This document shows positions 11,491 through 22,967 of a stretch of 64,000 bases of DNA, one piece after another. Under the pieces are notes generated by a model. That model made no database searches and was not told where the DNA came from. It worked only from the letters and a program-made list of their open reading frames with translations. The DNA is from Brevipalpus yothersi (lineage: Eukaryota; Arthropoda; Arachnida; Trombidiformes; Tenuipalpidae). Position numbers and translations under genes: made by a program. Numbering within the stretch: the first letter of the stretch is position 1; every line of letters starts with the position of its first letter. The stretch spans positions 62,001 to 126,000 of the forward strand of contig QZCP01000003.1 of the NCBI GenBank assembly GCA_003956705.1, read 5' to 3'.

Positions 11491-11958
11491 TTGAAAACAA
11501 TCACCTTCAACTACTGATTTTTCATACAGGAGGAACGATTTCTTTGTTTATTCTAATTTTTTTCTGAGAGTTTTGATTGCAAGATGATCAGTTCGAGAAT
11601 AAAATACATAAATGGATTGAGAGAGAATAACCAAAGATGGGCTCAATAGTCATCAATATGGTGTAGAAAAGGTGAAAGTTTTTATGTGTTCAATCTCTAT
11701 ACGAATTTCAGAAATCTTTGGTCTATTGTGAGTGTTTCGAGCCCATCCTTTCTCAATCGATGAACGTATCATTGATAAAATCTATAAAACAATAAAATGT
11801 GAGTATTAAGGCAAAAATAATCCTTTCACAAAACTTACCGAGTCATTGATGACTCTTGTACTGAAAGATGGTCTTCGATTGTCATCACAAAAGGCTTTCT
11901 TCATGTCATCAAAACTTGGATCATTTGGAACTAAATTGCAATAGGGAAGAGAAAACTC
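11491..11958 (-). pseudogene. duplicated 3' end of the TGF-beta/BMP type I receptor gene
   Basis: This block is a near-identical copy of 14398-14878. It carries the last part of the penultimate exon (from EFSLPY to VINDS), the same GTAAGTT donor, a slightly shorter copy of the intron, the last coding exon (ILSMIRSS... to a stop) and the 3' flank. Differences include VVC to AFC, GNL to CNL and TAA to TGA at the stop. Homology ends abruptly near 11958, so the copy lacks the receptor's extracellular, membrane and most kinase sequences. It cannot encode a receptor on its own. Confidence 0.85.
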
Positions 11959-12290
11959 AAATATAATCTCTTCGAATCCTCAAATATCTGAACTCTGCCA
12001 ATATCCATCTGGCTAAAATTATGATAATATAGAATGAGTTACACTCAATTGTCTTTGATCGAATTTATCTTAGACTCAACTGTATGTCCGTTCAAGTTTC
12101 TCAGGAATTTTCACAATAGCGCTTGAGGAATCTCGATTGTTTCCAGCATATGGTATCTAGTAGACTGGTGAAAATCTGGGGAATTAAGAGAGTGCAAACT
12201 AACTAATCAACTGAGGTGAAAAAGTAGAAGATAAGACCCCTTAACTGATAAAATTAGAAATTGTCAAAAAAAGTCATGAAATACTCTCAA
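11959..12290. other. intergenic DNA
   Basis: Sequence between the copied receptor tail and the stop of IR-like gene 6. Nothing is recognised. Confidence 0.5.
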
Positions 12291-13568
12291 TCAAACACAC
12301 TTCGAGATTCGTGTTAAATGAGATAACGATTTCCCTAGCCAGGAGAATCCCACTGAAATGGAGCCCATCGAAAACACACACTGAATTAGTCTTAGTCCTA
12401 TGGCAAGCACAGTGATGACAAGATACAAAATCAGAACACGACCATAAAACTCAATGCCAATAGGCTCTGATGAGGAAACTTGAGATTCAATTTTTTTCTC
12501 CAAACATTCACGTTTAGGTGGTTGCGGTATGATTTTGCTCATCACATTCCTGAAATTCACACATTGCTTTGCATAAACTCCCATTTCAGTTATCAGGTAA
12601 AAGTAGCGAGCCAATCTATTGAGCTTCTGTTTTGGAACATTCGTATTCATCATAACACCAATCAAAACAGATTCAAAAGGCTTGGAAATTTGAAAAGGAT
12701 GAGCAATAACTGAATCAGGATAAATGGAACATGCGGCCGATAAAACACCAGTCCATTCAAATGAGTTGATAAGTATTGCACATCGTCCTGATATCATGCA
12801 GATATGAATATTATTTGGATGATTTTCAGGGACCAGAGGCGGAGGTGACATAAGATCATATGGCGTTTTACGTTTGAATGGCCGTTCTGCTGGAGATCTT
12901 GATATTGAACTTTGGAAACCAGTGAGACCTTTTTGATCCATATCCTCGAGAGTATCTATTTTATCATATGAAGTCAACGTTGCTCTCTCTGTATTCATAA
13001 ATGATCCATACATTATCTGGAGTAGGTAAGATGATAATAATAGAGTCCAGAATATGATTTTCATCGGAGCATGACGTGGATAGTTACCCAATTGTTTGAA
13101 TAGAGTGCAAATGAGCATCCACACGATGTTGCTCCTTTCTCTCTTCAAATATCGGCAGAAAATAATTGTCAACAATAATGACCATAGAAATAGTATGATT
13201 ATGGCCAAGTGTAGTTTAGTTGAGAACAATGCTGTTTCCAAGCCATGCGAATCACTCGAAAATTTTATTGGGGGTCTGGTCAGTATCAGACATGATCTTG
13301 TTTCCAAAGCTGTCCCAGCAGTTGTATTAGGTCCAGTCGAGAATTCCTCGAACGGATAGATGACAAAATCACCTCTATCCGAGCCTAGAGCATTTTTTGG
13401 TGATTCCCCATTCCTAAGCACAACATACGTTCCATTGAATTTCTTGGTGAAAAATTCGATCAAACTATTGTACTTCTCACCAAGAATTCCGGTCAATTGA
13501 CCTTTTTCGTTCACTTTGTAAAAATCAGACTCAGGAATCGAACTAATTTGGCGTAAATTGTTATCCAT
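12291..13568 (-). CDS. ionotropic-receptor-like protein 6 (intact)
   Basis: A single-exon gene of 425 aa with its ATG at 13568 (MDNNLRQIS). It is the most diverged member. It keeps S1 with SCLILTRPPIKF, TM1 (LHLAIIILFLWSLLLTII), a YLKRERSNIVWM segment in place of YLGWKK, IMYGSFMNTERATL, CMISGRCA, and a final TM (LILYLVITVLAIGL). The cytoplasmic or terminal tail is about 20 residues longer than in the other copies. No lesion is visible. It lies closest to the receptor kinase gene and may represent the older member of the array. Its function as a ligand-gated channel subunit is inferred. Confidence 0.7.
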   Translation of the reverse strand: MDNNLRQISSIPESDFYKVNEKGQLTGILGEKYNSLIEFFTKKFNGTYVVLRNGESPKNALGSDRGDFVIYPFEEFSTGPNTTAGTALETRSCLILTRPPIKFSSDSHGLETALFSTKLHLAIIILFLWSLLLTIIFCRYLKRERSNIVWMLICTLFKQLGNYPRHAPMKIIFWTLLLSSYLLQIMYGSFMNTERATLTSYDKIDTLEDMDQKGLTGFQSSISRSPAERPFKRKTPYDLMSPPPLVPENHPNNIHICMISGRCAILINSFEWTGVLSAACSIYPDSVIAHPFQISKPFESVLIGVMMNTNVPKQKLNRLARYFYLITEMGVYAKQCVNFRNVMSKIIPQPPKRECLEKKIESQVSSSEPIGIEFYGRVLILYLVITVLAIGLRLIQCVFSMGSISVGFSWLGKSLSHLTRISKCV

Positions 13569-14558
13569 GATGAATTATCAAGATTATCTCAACTTGTAAC
13601 CACTAACATGCAAATAGAAAGGAATTCAACGCCAAATTTCGAAGCCTTCAGCTCTTTCAATTCTACTCAACTACGCTTTATTAGCGAGCAGTATTCAAGC
13701 TGATTGTAATAAGACAATATACTTGCAGCGAGATGGACATATTCAGTTCACAGTCAAGCACGAAGAGTCATCCAAATCAGAAAGTTTCCTTGGAAAATTT
13801 CTTCGATTTACCGCTTGATGGTATTTCATAATAACTGATGTATTAATTGCAATAGCTTCTTCTCATTTCTGTATTCCTTGACTACAGGGGCATCATTGAT
13901 GTAAAGAGTCTATCTAACAATACTTTACGAGAGAAGATGATCATTATAAATTTTAATTATGATCAATTGGGACCAAAAATGATGCAATACCACGAATATT
14001 GATCAAAGTATCTACCATTAGTGTACAATGTTGTTCCAATCCACCGAAGATATTGCAACAAATTTCCACATTAAACCTGGTTCAATCCATCGATTAATCA
14101 TTATCTTGTAAAGAATGCTCCTGTTTTCTGAGCTTATTCACTTGAAAAGCATCAAACTTGAAAGTGAAGCGTTGATCGTTATTCTCGATGGAAGCCTTGA
14201 TGGAACTACAATACCCCACAAAATAGATACATTGACCTTACTGCTATACTATACTGTACCCGATATATCATCAAAAATTTTTGCTTTTATTCTTTTTTGG
14301 GAATCTCCCAATGTCGATTGAGGTGACTTTTATTAGTATGTTTTCTGAAACTTAATCAGATACAAACAGAGATATCTTCTAGATGAGACTTGTTGAATTG
14401 AAAACAATCACCTTCAACTACTGATTTTTCATACAAGAGGAACGATTTCTTTGTTTATTCAAATTTTTTCTGAGAGTTTTGATTGCAAGATGATCAGTTC
14501 GAGAATAAAATACAAAAATGGATCGAGAGAGAATAACCAAAGATGGGCCCAAAAGGCA
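13569..14558. other. intergenic DNA between IR-like gene 6 and the receptor kinase
   Basis: No gene is supported. The distal part (14398-14558) is the 3' flank of the kinase gene and is duplicated at 11491 onwards. Confidence 0.5.
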
Positions 14559-16269
14559 TTAGTATGGTGTAGAAAAGGTGAAAGTTTTTATGTATTCAAT
14601 CTCTTTACGAATTTCAGAAATCTTTGGTCTATCGTGAGTGTTTCGAGCCCATCCTTTCTCAATCGATGAACGTATCATTGATAAAATCTATAAAACAATA
14701 AAATCATAATAGAATGTGAGTATTAAGGCAAAAATAATCCTTTCACAAAACTTACCGAGTCATTGATGACTCTTGTACTGAAAGATGGCCTTCGATTGTC
14801 ATCACAAACGACTTTCTTCATGTCATCAAAACTTGGATCATTTGGAACTAAATTGCCATAGGGAAGAGAAAACTCTTCTGTCACTGTACCAATAGACGAA
14901 GTCCTACGACAAACTTCCCACATTACAAGAGAGAACGAATAGACATCTATTTTCTGATAATTTTCAAATTCTTTATAATCAAATGTCTCACTCAAGAGCT
15001 CAGGAGCCATATAACGTTTTGTACCAACTTTGTATCGAGCTGGATCAGCGAAGGAAGATTTGAAATCTTCATCATTAGAAACGGCAAGTCCAAAATCAGC
15101 AATACATGCCATTTTTGGACTATATAATAAAATATTTTTTGACTTCAAGTCTCGATGAGCAATCTTATAGCCATTTGAGCCTTGATGTAAGACCTCTAGC
15201 CCGGATAGTGAGGATAAAAGTAGATCGAAACATTGATAATAGGTGAGAACATTTTGAGCCAGATAATCGTTGAGAGATCCAAGGGAACAATATTGGGTGA
15301 CCAACCAAAATTCTGTACACGAGTTTACCGATACCATATCGGCACCCAAAAGTTTAAGAGTGTAAGGATTCCCAGCATCAAGCTTGAGGTATATATTTCT
15401 CTCTCTAGACCAAACATCTTCATCTCTTGAGTAGAAAATTTTCACTGCCACATTCATACTTCTCCACACACCACGACGAACTTCATTTTTTCGCCCTTTA
15501 TACAGTGAATCTTTAAGTTCTATTTCACGACAAAAAGTTCGATCTCCAAGAAGAGGTCCTCCGGAGCCTGAGCCTGAAGTAATGGAACATTCACCAAATC
15601 TCCCTTCGAAGAGATCATTTGGTGATGTGTCAACAGGATCATGTAGAACTTTGTTTGAAAATTTTTCCCAAAATTTCACTCTTCGTTTGGCACAAATGTA
15701 CAAGAAAATGAAGACTGCAATTACAATTAATACACCTGCCAACCCGCAAGAAACCAGAGCAGCATCGAAAAAGTTAAAATCTGGAATCGAGGGATCCGAC
15801 TGATTTGATTCGGTTATCAATTGCTGTCGGAGAAATGAAGAATTATTATGATTGATGTAATTAAGCGTAACAGTTTTCCTTACAGGTGAATGATCGATAA
15901 AAGTTGCATTGTTACACAAGTCCGAACGGCAACATCTCATGTTCCCTCTCTTTGGATCACCCATCTTTGAATCATCACAATACAAGTGGACATCATCTTC
16001 ATTTTGTAAGCATCCTTTCTTATACTTTTGAACACCTTTGTAATCATAAGTATACTCATAGCAGGCCAATGAATTACCACATCTGTAAGTTATATTGGCA
16101 TCCAGACATTCATCGGCTTCACATTCAAAACATTGGAAAATCTTTGCAAAGAGAAGAAAGAATATAAATCAAAAAGTGATAGACAAGAATATACTGACCA
16201 ATGTACTGAAGATAAATCAAACATTGTACTTACTGGATATCCAACATTTCGAACATAAGGTGACGGCAT
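14559..16269 (-). CDS. divergent TGF-beta/BMP-family type I receptor Ser/Thr kinase
   Basis: Three coding exons (16269-16234, 16141-14756, 14687-14559), all phase 0, give 516 aa. The layout is a Cys-rich extracellular domain (about 13-90, ending CCRSDLCNN), a TM at about 139-163, the GS box TSGSGSG (about 200-207) typical of type I receptors, and a kinase to the end. Visible kinase motifs are VAVKIF (Lys about 246), WSRE (alpha-C Glu), HRDLKSKN, ADFGLAV and GTKRYMAPE. The L45-like stretch DMVSVNSCTEFWL resembles BMP-class receptors. The glycine loop is degenerate: the SIGKGRFGEV seen in relatives reads SLYKGRKNEV, losing two glycines. No signal peptide is visible in the short first exon, so the true N-terminus may lie in an upstream exon I could not place. 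It would signal to Smads if active. A partial copy lies at 11491-11958. Confidence 0.82.
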
Positions 16270-17172
16270 GTTGATATAATGAAAAAAGAGATCTATTCAA
16301 CTAGATTGCATGTAAACTGATCGGAAAACTTTGCGTCGATCAGGATGTTTGGTACTTTGGTACTTTGAATAGAGTATGAGAATAAAATCATTGTTTTAAA
16401 ATAATTGATAATAACATTCTAAAGTAGGTACCATTTGCCCCGAATAAGGCAATTAAAGCCAATTGATTAATTGACTATCAAAACTTTGTGAAGAAACGAA
16501 AAGAAGAAAAACAATAAATCACAAAGAAAAAGTAAACAACATACGGAATTGTGAGTCTATGAGCGCTCAAGTACCAATAAGTACCTTATCTTATCCGTGA
16601 GAAGGAGAAGCTCTACACATCCGAGATCCTGTGAGGATCAGATTTCATTTTTCCTTTTGGAAAACCATTTCCTGGGAGAAGAATGGAAAAGTTATCAGTT
16701 CCGGATAAAATCTGCTTGAAATAGGGGAAAAAAATTCTCCTTCGATTGGCAGCTTTCTGGGTTACTGCTGAAAGTTTATCAAGTTCAATTATGAGCTTGA
16801 AAAAGAATTTCATCTCCATTAGATCGATTCTATCTAATTTTTCCGTCGTTCAATATCATCCACATTGAATGTGAATGATGGGAAAAAAATTCATTTCGCT
16901 GAAAATAATTCCATCATGAAATTTGAGAACGATGAGCATCCATATAAGTTCTTACTCCGCAGAATTCAAGTTTAATCAGATGATTTTTTTTTGCGCGCTC
17001 AATCTTGGTGTACATGTAACATGGAAAGTTTAAAGTATGCGCTTTAACTGTACAACGTGGTTCACATGTGTTTGTGTTTGTTGATTGAAATGAATTTTTG
17101 ATTGTCTCATTTTGAATGATTTAAAGTTTTTCTGGTGAATATTATTGTGATCAAATAATTTTCCCAGTGATA
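16270..17172. other. divergent intergenic region between receptor kinase and bystin
   Basis: The 5' regions of two genes transcribed away from each other. No defined promoter element or RNA gene is recognised. Confidence 0.5.
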
Positions 17173-18623
17173 ATGGGCAAGTGGAAACATAAGAAGGTGG
17201 CCAATGTTGGCCGCAATCAACCTTTGGCCAAACAGATTGAAGAGGCAACCTATGCTCAAGAGAGTAACAAGCCTAGGAAGGAAAAGAATGTGATCGAATC
17301 TGAAAAGGTAAGAACAATTGATCATGGAACACTGATTGGTATGATTTTAATCATAATAATTCTAATTTTTGTTTGCTGTCAAACAGTTTGTTGGTGGTAA
17401 GCTTGGTAAAAAAATTTTGGATGAAGCACGCCGTCAGCAAGAAGATTTGATGGAAGAACATGGATTAGTATCCAAAGTAACATTAGAAGAATCTCTTGCA
17501 TGTGTCGAGATGGGTAATATCAATCTTCAGGATGAAGAGGGTGGAGATCAAAGTGGAGAAATGTTATCCAAGGAATCTGATGAACAAGAAGCGCTGTATA
17601 GTGATTTAAAGATCAGTGAGGACGATGAAAAAGCATTGGAATTATTCATGAATAAAGAGCAAACAGAACGAAAAACACTAGCAGATTATATTCAAGAGAA
17701 GCTCAAAGAAAAAGAAACTGAAGTTCACACACAATTTTCTGACGTTGGATCTGTTAAATTTCAAGATTTAGATGATAAAATTATCGAATTGTACAAAGGA
17801 GTTAGAATTGTTTTGTCCAGATACCGAAGTGGAAAAATTCCAAAAGCTTTTAAAGTTATCCCAGCTCTAGCCAATTGGGAACAAATACTTGCCTTAACAG
17901 ATCCAAACAAGTGGACATCAGCTGCAATGTTACAAGCAACACGACTATTCACCGCTAATTTAAAAGAAAAAATGGCTCAAAGATTTTTCAATCTCATTCT
18001 TTTACCTCGTATTCGAGATGAGATTGCTGAATACAAGAGGCTCAATGTTCACATGTATCAATGTCTCAAGAAGGCCTTATTTAAGCCGGGAGCTTTCTAT
18101 AAAGGTGAGAGAAATTTTCCTTCAAATCTAACAAATTTATTGGACCAAGTTTTATTTAAAATATGATTCTTCCATTGCTGTAGGTATCGTTCTTCCTCTC
18201 TGTCAAGGAGGAGACTGCACACTCCGAGAAGCTGTCATTATATCCAGTGTCCTCGCCAAAACAAGTGTACCATTACTACATTCATGTGCAGCAATGCTCA
18301 AGATTGCTGAAATGGATTACAGTGGAGCCAATAGTATATTTCTTCATACTCTTCTTAAGAAAAAATATGCTCTTCCTTATCGTGTAATCGATGCTCTAGT
18401 GAGCCATTTTATTCGATTTGTTGCTGACAAGCGAGAACTTCCCGTTCTTTGGCATCAATCTCTGTTAGCTTTTGTAGAAAATTATCAAGATGATATTTCT
18501 GATGAACAGAAAGAAGCTCTAGCTGACTTATGCAAAACTCACCGCCATCATGCAATAACTCCAGTTATTCTAAATCATTTGCATCCAAGCATGGCTAATG
18601 TGGAAAAAATGATCACATCATGA
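17173..18623 (+). CDS. bysl: bystin (40S ribosome biogenesis factor)
   Basis: Three exons (17173-17307, 17387-18104, 18184-18623) give 430 aa, close to the family size. The ATG at 17173 opens MGKWKHKK. Diagnostic stretches are FVGGKLGKKILDEARRQQ at the start of exon 2, YRSGKIPKAFKVIPAL, NWEQIL, MAQRFFNLILLPR, AEYKRLN, KKALFKPGAFYKG (split by intron 2), LPLCQGG..CTLREA, and in the C-terminal part KIAEMDYSGANSIFL, KKYALPYRVIDALV and ELPVLWHQSLL. Bystin/Enp1 acts in the nucleolus and cytoplasm in late maturation of the small ribosomal subunit. The acidic low-complexity N-terminal third is poorly conserved in the family. The gene ends 88 bp from the stop of the convergent TSSK-like gene. Confidence 0.95.
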
Positions 18624-18711
18624 TTAAATTCTTTACAATTTATATTTACACATACACATAAACACAAATTAATCAAGTTTTTCCTTCAACATGTGACCTT
18701 CAATCATTCAA

Positions 18712-19838
18712 TCAGACCATTCTGTAAGCCATTGTTAGCCACTCGTGTTGGAATACACTTTTAGCAGTTAATCTTGTCTCTGGATTTGGATCCAATAATT
18801 TGCTAATCAAATCTTTTGCCTGTGCTGAAACTTCAGGTGTTGGTGGATAGCCATACTTTCTTGCCATTTGTCTTTGATACATTCTTTTCAATCCAATATT
18901 CTCACTAAAAGGTCGACATGCGGTGAGCATCTCATAAGTACAAATACCTAGACTCCAGCAATCAGCTTTTTTCGCATCATACGGAGGTGTCAACACTTCT
19001 GGAGCAATGTAAGCGGCTGTTCCACATAGTGTTGGTGATGTGGTTGGTTTTTGGGTGACTAGATCATATGTGAAACAAGCGAAACCAAAATCTGACACTT
19101 TGGCATTGTCTTCATGATCGAGTAGAATGTTTTCAGTTTTCAAATCTCTATGAGCTATACCCACCGAATGCATGTATGATAAGGCACTGGCAGTTTGTGA
19201 AGTCCATTGACGACTTGTATCCTCCGGTATTGGTCCACTTTCTCTAACCAATTGTCCGATAGAATTTTTGGATGCATATTCCATAAAAATATACACTCTC
19301 GTACGAGTTTTAATGATATCCCAAACTCGAATTATATTTGGATGCTGAAGTCGTCGTACTATTTTCATCTCTTTTCTCAAACATTTCTCTTTCCATCTTT
19401 CCGGTACTTTGTTGAGTTGAATTATTTTCACAGCCATCTCTTTCTCCTGATGATTAACGTTTGCCGATTTATATACTTTCGAAAATGCTCCACCCCCGAT
19501 CTCTTCACCAATACTGTAGCCTCGGCTCACTAGTGCTTTGGGACAAAGTTGAGGGCCATCAATATCGGAACTTACTGAGGTGATGCCGATTGATGATGAT
19601 TGCGATGGTGGAGGAGAACTTTCTCCAAACTGGACATCTGTTGATCGACGCCTAGTTTTGTCAGCTATACCATCTTCGGGCTCTGATATATATTTGTCAT
19701 CTTCAATGGCAGCTACAATGGAAGAGCGCAAATCAGTTAAATCGATATTCCTGGGAAACTTTAGTGTAAATTTTTACCTGCTCTCTTGGAGGCTGATTTC
19801 TCTTTCTCCTTTTCTTTCTCTGAACCCTCAGCTTGCAT
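18712..19838 (-). CDS. testis-specific Ser/Thr kinase (TSSK)-like protein
   Basis: Two exons (19838-19778 and 19712-18712, phase 1) give 353 aa. The ATG at 19838 opens MQAEGSEKEKEKEK. The N-terminal 85 residues or so are charged and Ser-rich. The kinase domain follows: IGGGAFSKVY glycine loop, MAVKII, RKEMKIVRRLQHPNI, HRDLKTENILLD, SDFGFA, LCGTAAYIAPEVL, ADCWSLGICTYEML, RPF, and a C-terminal LDPNPETRLTAKSVFQHEWL. The order and the FGFA/CGTAAYIAPE signatures fit the TSSK branch of CAMK-like kinases, which act in spermiogenesis. All catalytic residues are present. The subfamily call is by motif resemblance only, and the exact TSSK number is not assigned. Confidence 0.85.
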
Positions 19839-20188
19839 GATGATAAATATATCATTTGCGATGAGCATCGATAGCTATCCGAATCATCATCAACATGTCA
19901 CCTCGATCAGACAACAATCAAGTCCAACAATCAAATAAAAAAACAAGATTGTTGAAAATCGTGGTCTACATGATCAAGCTAATCCGAATGATTCAAGTTT
20001 TATGGTAAAATTTTTGAAAATTAGTAAAGATTTATTCCATAAGGTATGAGTTAGCAAGTCTCAAGATTATGGATATAGTACCTGAGAAGGATGGACATAA
20101 ATATTTGGCTGAGATGTTTTCAACGTGATCCATTGGAGCACAAAATTCAGCTTTTTCTTTATTTTATAAGATAAAAAAGACATAAGAA
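19839..20188. other. intergenic DNA between TSSK-like and CCT7
   Basis: It holds the 5' flank of the TSSK-like gene and the 3' flank of CCT7. A minus-strand AATAAA (plus-strand tttatt, 20158-20163) lies about 26 nt after the CCT7 stop and could be its polyadenylation signal. Confidence 0.45.
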
Positions 20189-22309
20189 TTACATTCCCAT
20201 TCCCATTCCCATCCTATTCGCAGCTTCTGACTGTTCAGCTTGTGACTTGGGAGTTTTGATAGTTTCGTCCACTGAGAGGATGAGACAAGTTGCCTCTGTT
20301 GCTGCAGTAATGGAATTGATCTTAACAAGCGATGGCTCCCAAACACAGGCACTAAAGTTATCTGTAATGTCTTCATTGTTAATATCAACGCCAAACCATA
20401 GTCCATCGGTGGCATGCTTCTTGCGAAGCTTATTAAGTATGTTGGTCGCATCAAAACCGGCATTGTCACACAATTGCCTAGGTATGATTTCGAAAGCTTT
20501 GGCCATTGCTCCTATGATAAGTTGTTCTTTGCCAGGAACTGTTTTGGAGTATTCCCGAAGATATTTGGAAAGTTCCATTTCAATAGCTCCTCCACCGGCA
20601 ACTACGGAATCATTTTTCAATGCTCTACGAACTACCATAATCGCATCATGGAGTGATCTTTCGGTTTCCTCGATGAATTGATCAGCTCCTCCACGAAGAA
20701 TTATTGTGACAGTCTTAGCATTTGGACAGCCAGTGAACAAATTGTATCTGGAGAGGAGAAGGAAAAATTTGTCAGTTCCATCATTAGGGTACATAAGAGA
20801 AACATAGCAGCACCCACTCTCATCTGAAACCAGGTCAAAAACTAGTCAAGAAAAACTCTTGACCGGCAAGAGACCAAATTGATATGTCACGCCTGTAACA
20901 TTAGCAACTCACTGATGTAAGAGGCAATTGACTTAGGCGTGAATATTCTAGATAGCCAAATTTATTGTCTGAACTCACCTTTCACCGCCAATTTGCATCT
21001 CCTCGAATAGCTCACATGTACCCAAATTTTTGGCAGTCAAATCATGAACAGTAGTCATGACTGCTCCACCGCAGGCTTTTTGTGTTCGAGTCAAATCATC
21101 ATCAGGAACACGACCAGCACAAAACATATCTCGATCAGCGAAGAACTGTGTCGCTACATCTCCTATAGGAAGTTTTGAAAGGACTACTTTCACGCCACAT
21201 TCGTGGAGCTTGCCTAGCTTTTCATAGAGAATTTTCCACTCAGCATCCACAATTCTTTGGTACTCTTCGACATTGTCGACCCTAACCTCTGCATTATCCC
21301 GTTCAGCTTTGAGCTCAAGCTCAATGTTGAGAAGAGCGATAAGAGGTTTCTCATATTTTTTAGGTTGCATTTCAAATCCAGCGTAAGAGAATGTCTTCTT
21401 GAAAGCTACACCAGTCACTAGCATAGAGTCCTCCAATGAGCCTCCACTAACTTTCTTAACACCGATCATTCTCAGAGGCAACAATTCATCTAACTGTAGA
21501 ACAGCATCAACAACCATCTTTGAGAAAAAATCTTTCTGATGGGCAATCAGTTTGGAGCTCAATGTTGTAGCGGCACACTTTTCCAGAAGACTACGAAGTT
21601 TGGCTGCATCCTTCTTGTCAATCTTAACAGCAATCTGATTAATTTTATCAATACAAAGTTGACATCCTTTCCGGAGACCTCGTATAAGGACTTGTGGATG
21701 AAGACCATCCTCAACGAAAGGTTTAGATTGCTTGAGAAACTCAGCTGCTAGCAGAGTTACACTTGTTGTTCCATCACCAACCTACAAATTAACCAACATA
21801 AAAAAAATACATCAGTTAGAGCATTAAGTGAGAAGTATAGCCACTATCTAGCCCATAAGATCGCAATTTTGAACTCAAAAGTAAAATGTCATCTGAGATT
21901 AAAGAGCAAAGTAAGACCAAAACAATGAAAAATCGAAAAGATTCAACTCCCAGTTTTCCTCCCTCCATCTTCTCACCTCAGCATCCTGTGATCTGGAAAT
22001 ATCAACCAATGCTTTCGCTGCCGGGTGTACAACATTCAAGTGTTTCAATATGGTGGCACCATCATTACTAATCAATGCCGATCCTTTGCTGTCCACAATC
22101 AATTTGTCCATACCACGAGGTCCGAGGGTGGTTCGAACAGCTTCCGCGATGGTTTGACAGGCATTGATATTGCTGATCAATTGAGATTTGCCCTGATGAC
22201 TCTCAGTACCATCTTTCAGAAGAATAATAGGAGCTTGCTGAAAGATAAAACACAATCAATATTAATCAATCAAATCAATTTCTCAACACATTTCATATCC
22301 ACATACCAT
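20189..22309 (-). CDS. CCT7: chaperonin TCP-1 subunit eta (CCT7)
   Basis: Four coding exons (22309-22307, 22237-21977, 21781-20979, 20747-20189) give 541 aa, the usual CCT7 length. The first coding exon is just the ATG. The next opens QAPIILLKDGTE. Group II chaperonin motifs are visible: TLGPRGMDKLI, NDGATILK, VGDGTTSVTLLA (at the exon 2/3 junction), ASLVAGGGAIE-like VVAGGGAIEMELSKYL, GFDATNIL and VDETIK. CCT7-type blocks include GVAFKKTFSYAGFEMQPKKY, LPIGDVATQFFADRD and RYNLFTGCP. The tail ends GMGMGM. CCT7 is one of eight subunits of the cytosolic TRiC ring that folds actin, tubulin and other proteins in an ATP-driven cycle. No anomaly is seen in the coding sequence. Confidence 0.96.
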
Positions 22310-22967
22310 TTTGACAATCAATTTAATTTAATCACGAAACAAAAAAAGGTATAATAATCAAGCCAAAAAAACCGGATTTAAAGCACGTTTCTTGTTAATT
22401 TTTACGTTTTCTTCGGAAACCGGCAAAACTGCTGCCATCTTACGAGTGTCCCATTGCTGAAAGTTTTGAGATGAAAAAAGTTTTTCTTCACTTTTTTTTG
22501 ACATGAAAAATTTTGAAAGGTAAAGTTTGGCAGAGAGAAATTCTGATTCTAATCATCATGAGTTTGATAGATAGTTTGAGTGAATTTTTTGAGTGGAAAG
22601 AGATGAATGTCATGACTTTAACCCTTTTCCTAGATTAGCTATTGGCAATTGTGGCTGAGTTGCGAGAGTTTTTTTTTCACTCTGCTTTCATCGTTTTGTG
22701 AGAGAGATGTTCTGAACATAAATCGCTAACGTTGAGTAGATCAATCTATATTCGAAAATTGATCAAGATAAGAGCGCAGTAATTAATTTCATTGATTATG
22801 CAATTCAAGATTACGAATGAGATAAGTTTTGGAAAAAATTTTTCTGAAGCGTCTTTCAGGCGCTTTTTTTTAAGTTTCTCGTAAGAGTTCGAAATACTCT
22901 TCTATCCTTCTCTTCTTCAACTTACACCGGAAATTGATCAGATTTGATAGGAAGTGAAAAAAAACAA
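22310..22967. other. intergenic DNA between CCT7 start and K2P channel stop
   Basis: It contains the CCT7 5' UTR/promoter and the 3' flank of the channel gene. No further feature is recognised. Confidence 0.5.

Noticed and set aside
14115..14321. Small plus-strand open frame in the intergenic region
   Set aside because: No motif, no conserved counterpart in the duplicated units and no convincing initiation context.
14723..14755. Extension of the receptor kinase reading frame past VINDS to SFVKGLFLP
   Set aside because: A GTAAGTT donor follows VINDS, and the next exon restores conserved kinase sequence. The extension is intron read-through.
15380..15450. Calling the type I receptor a dead kinase because of a missing alpha-C glutamate
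   Set aside because: Careful alignment places the conserved Glu in WSRE, so it is present. Only the glycine loop is clearly abnormal.
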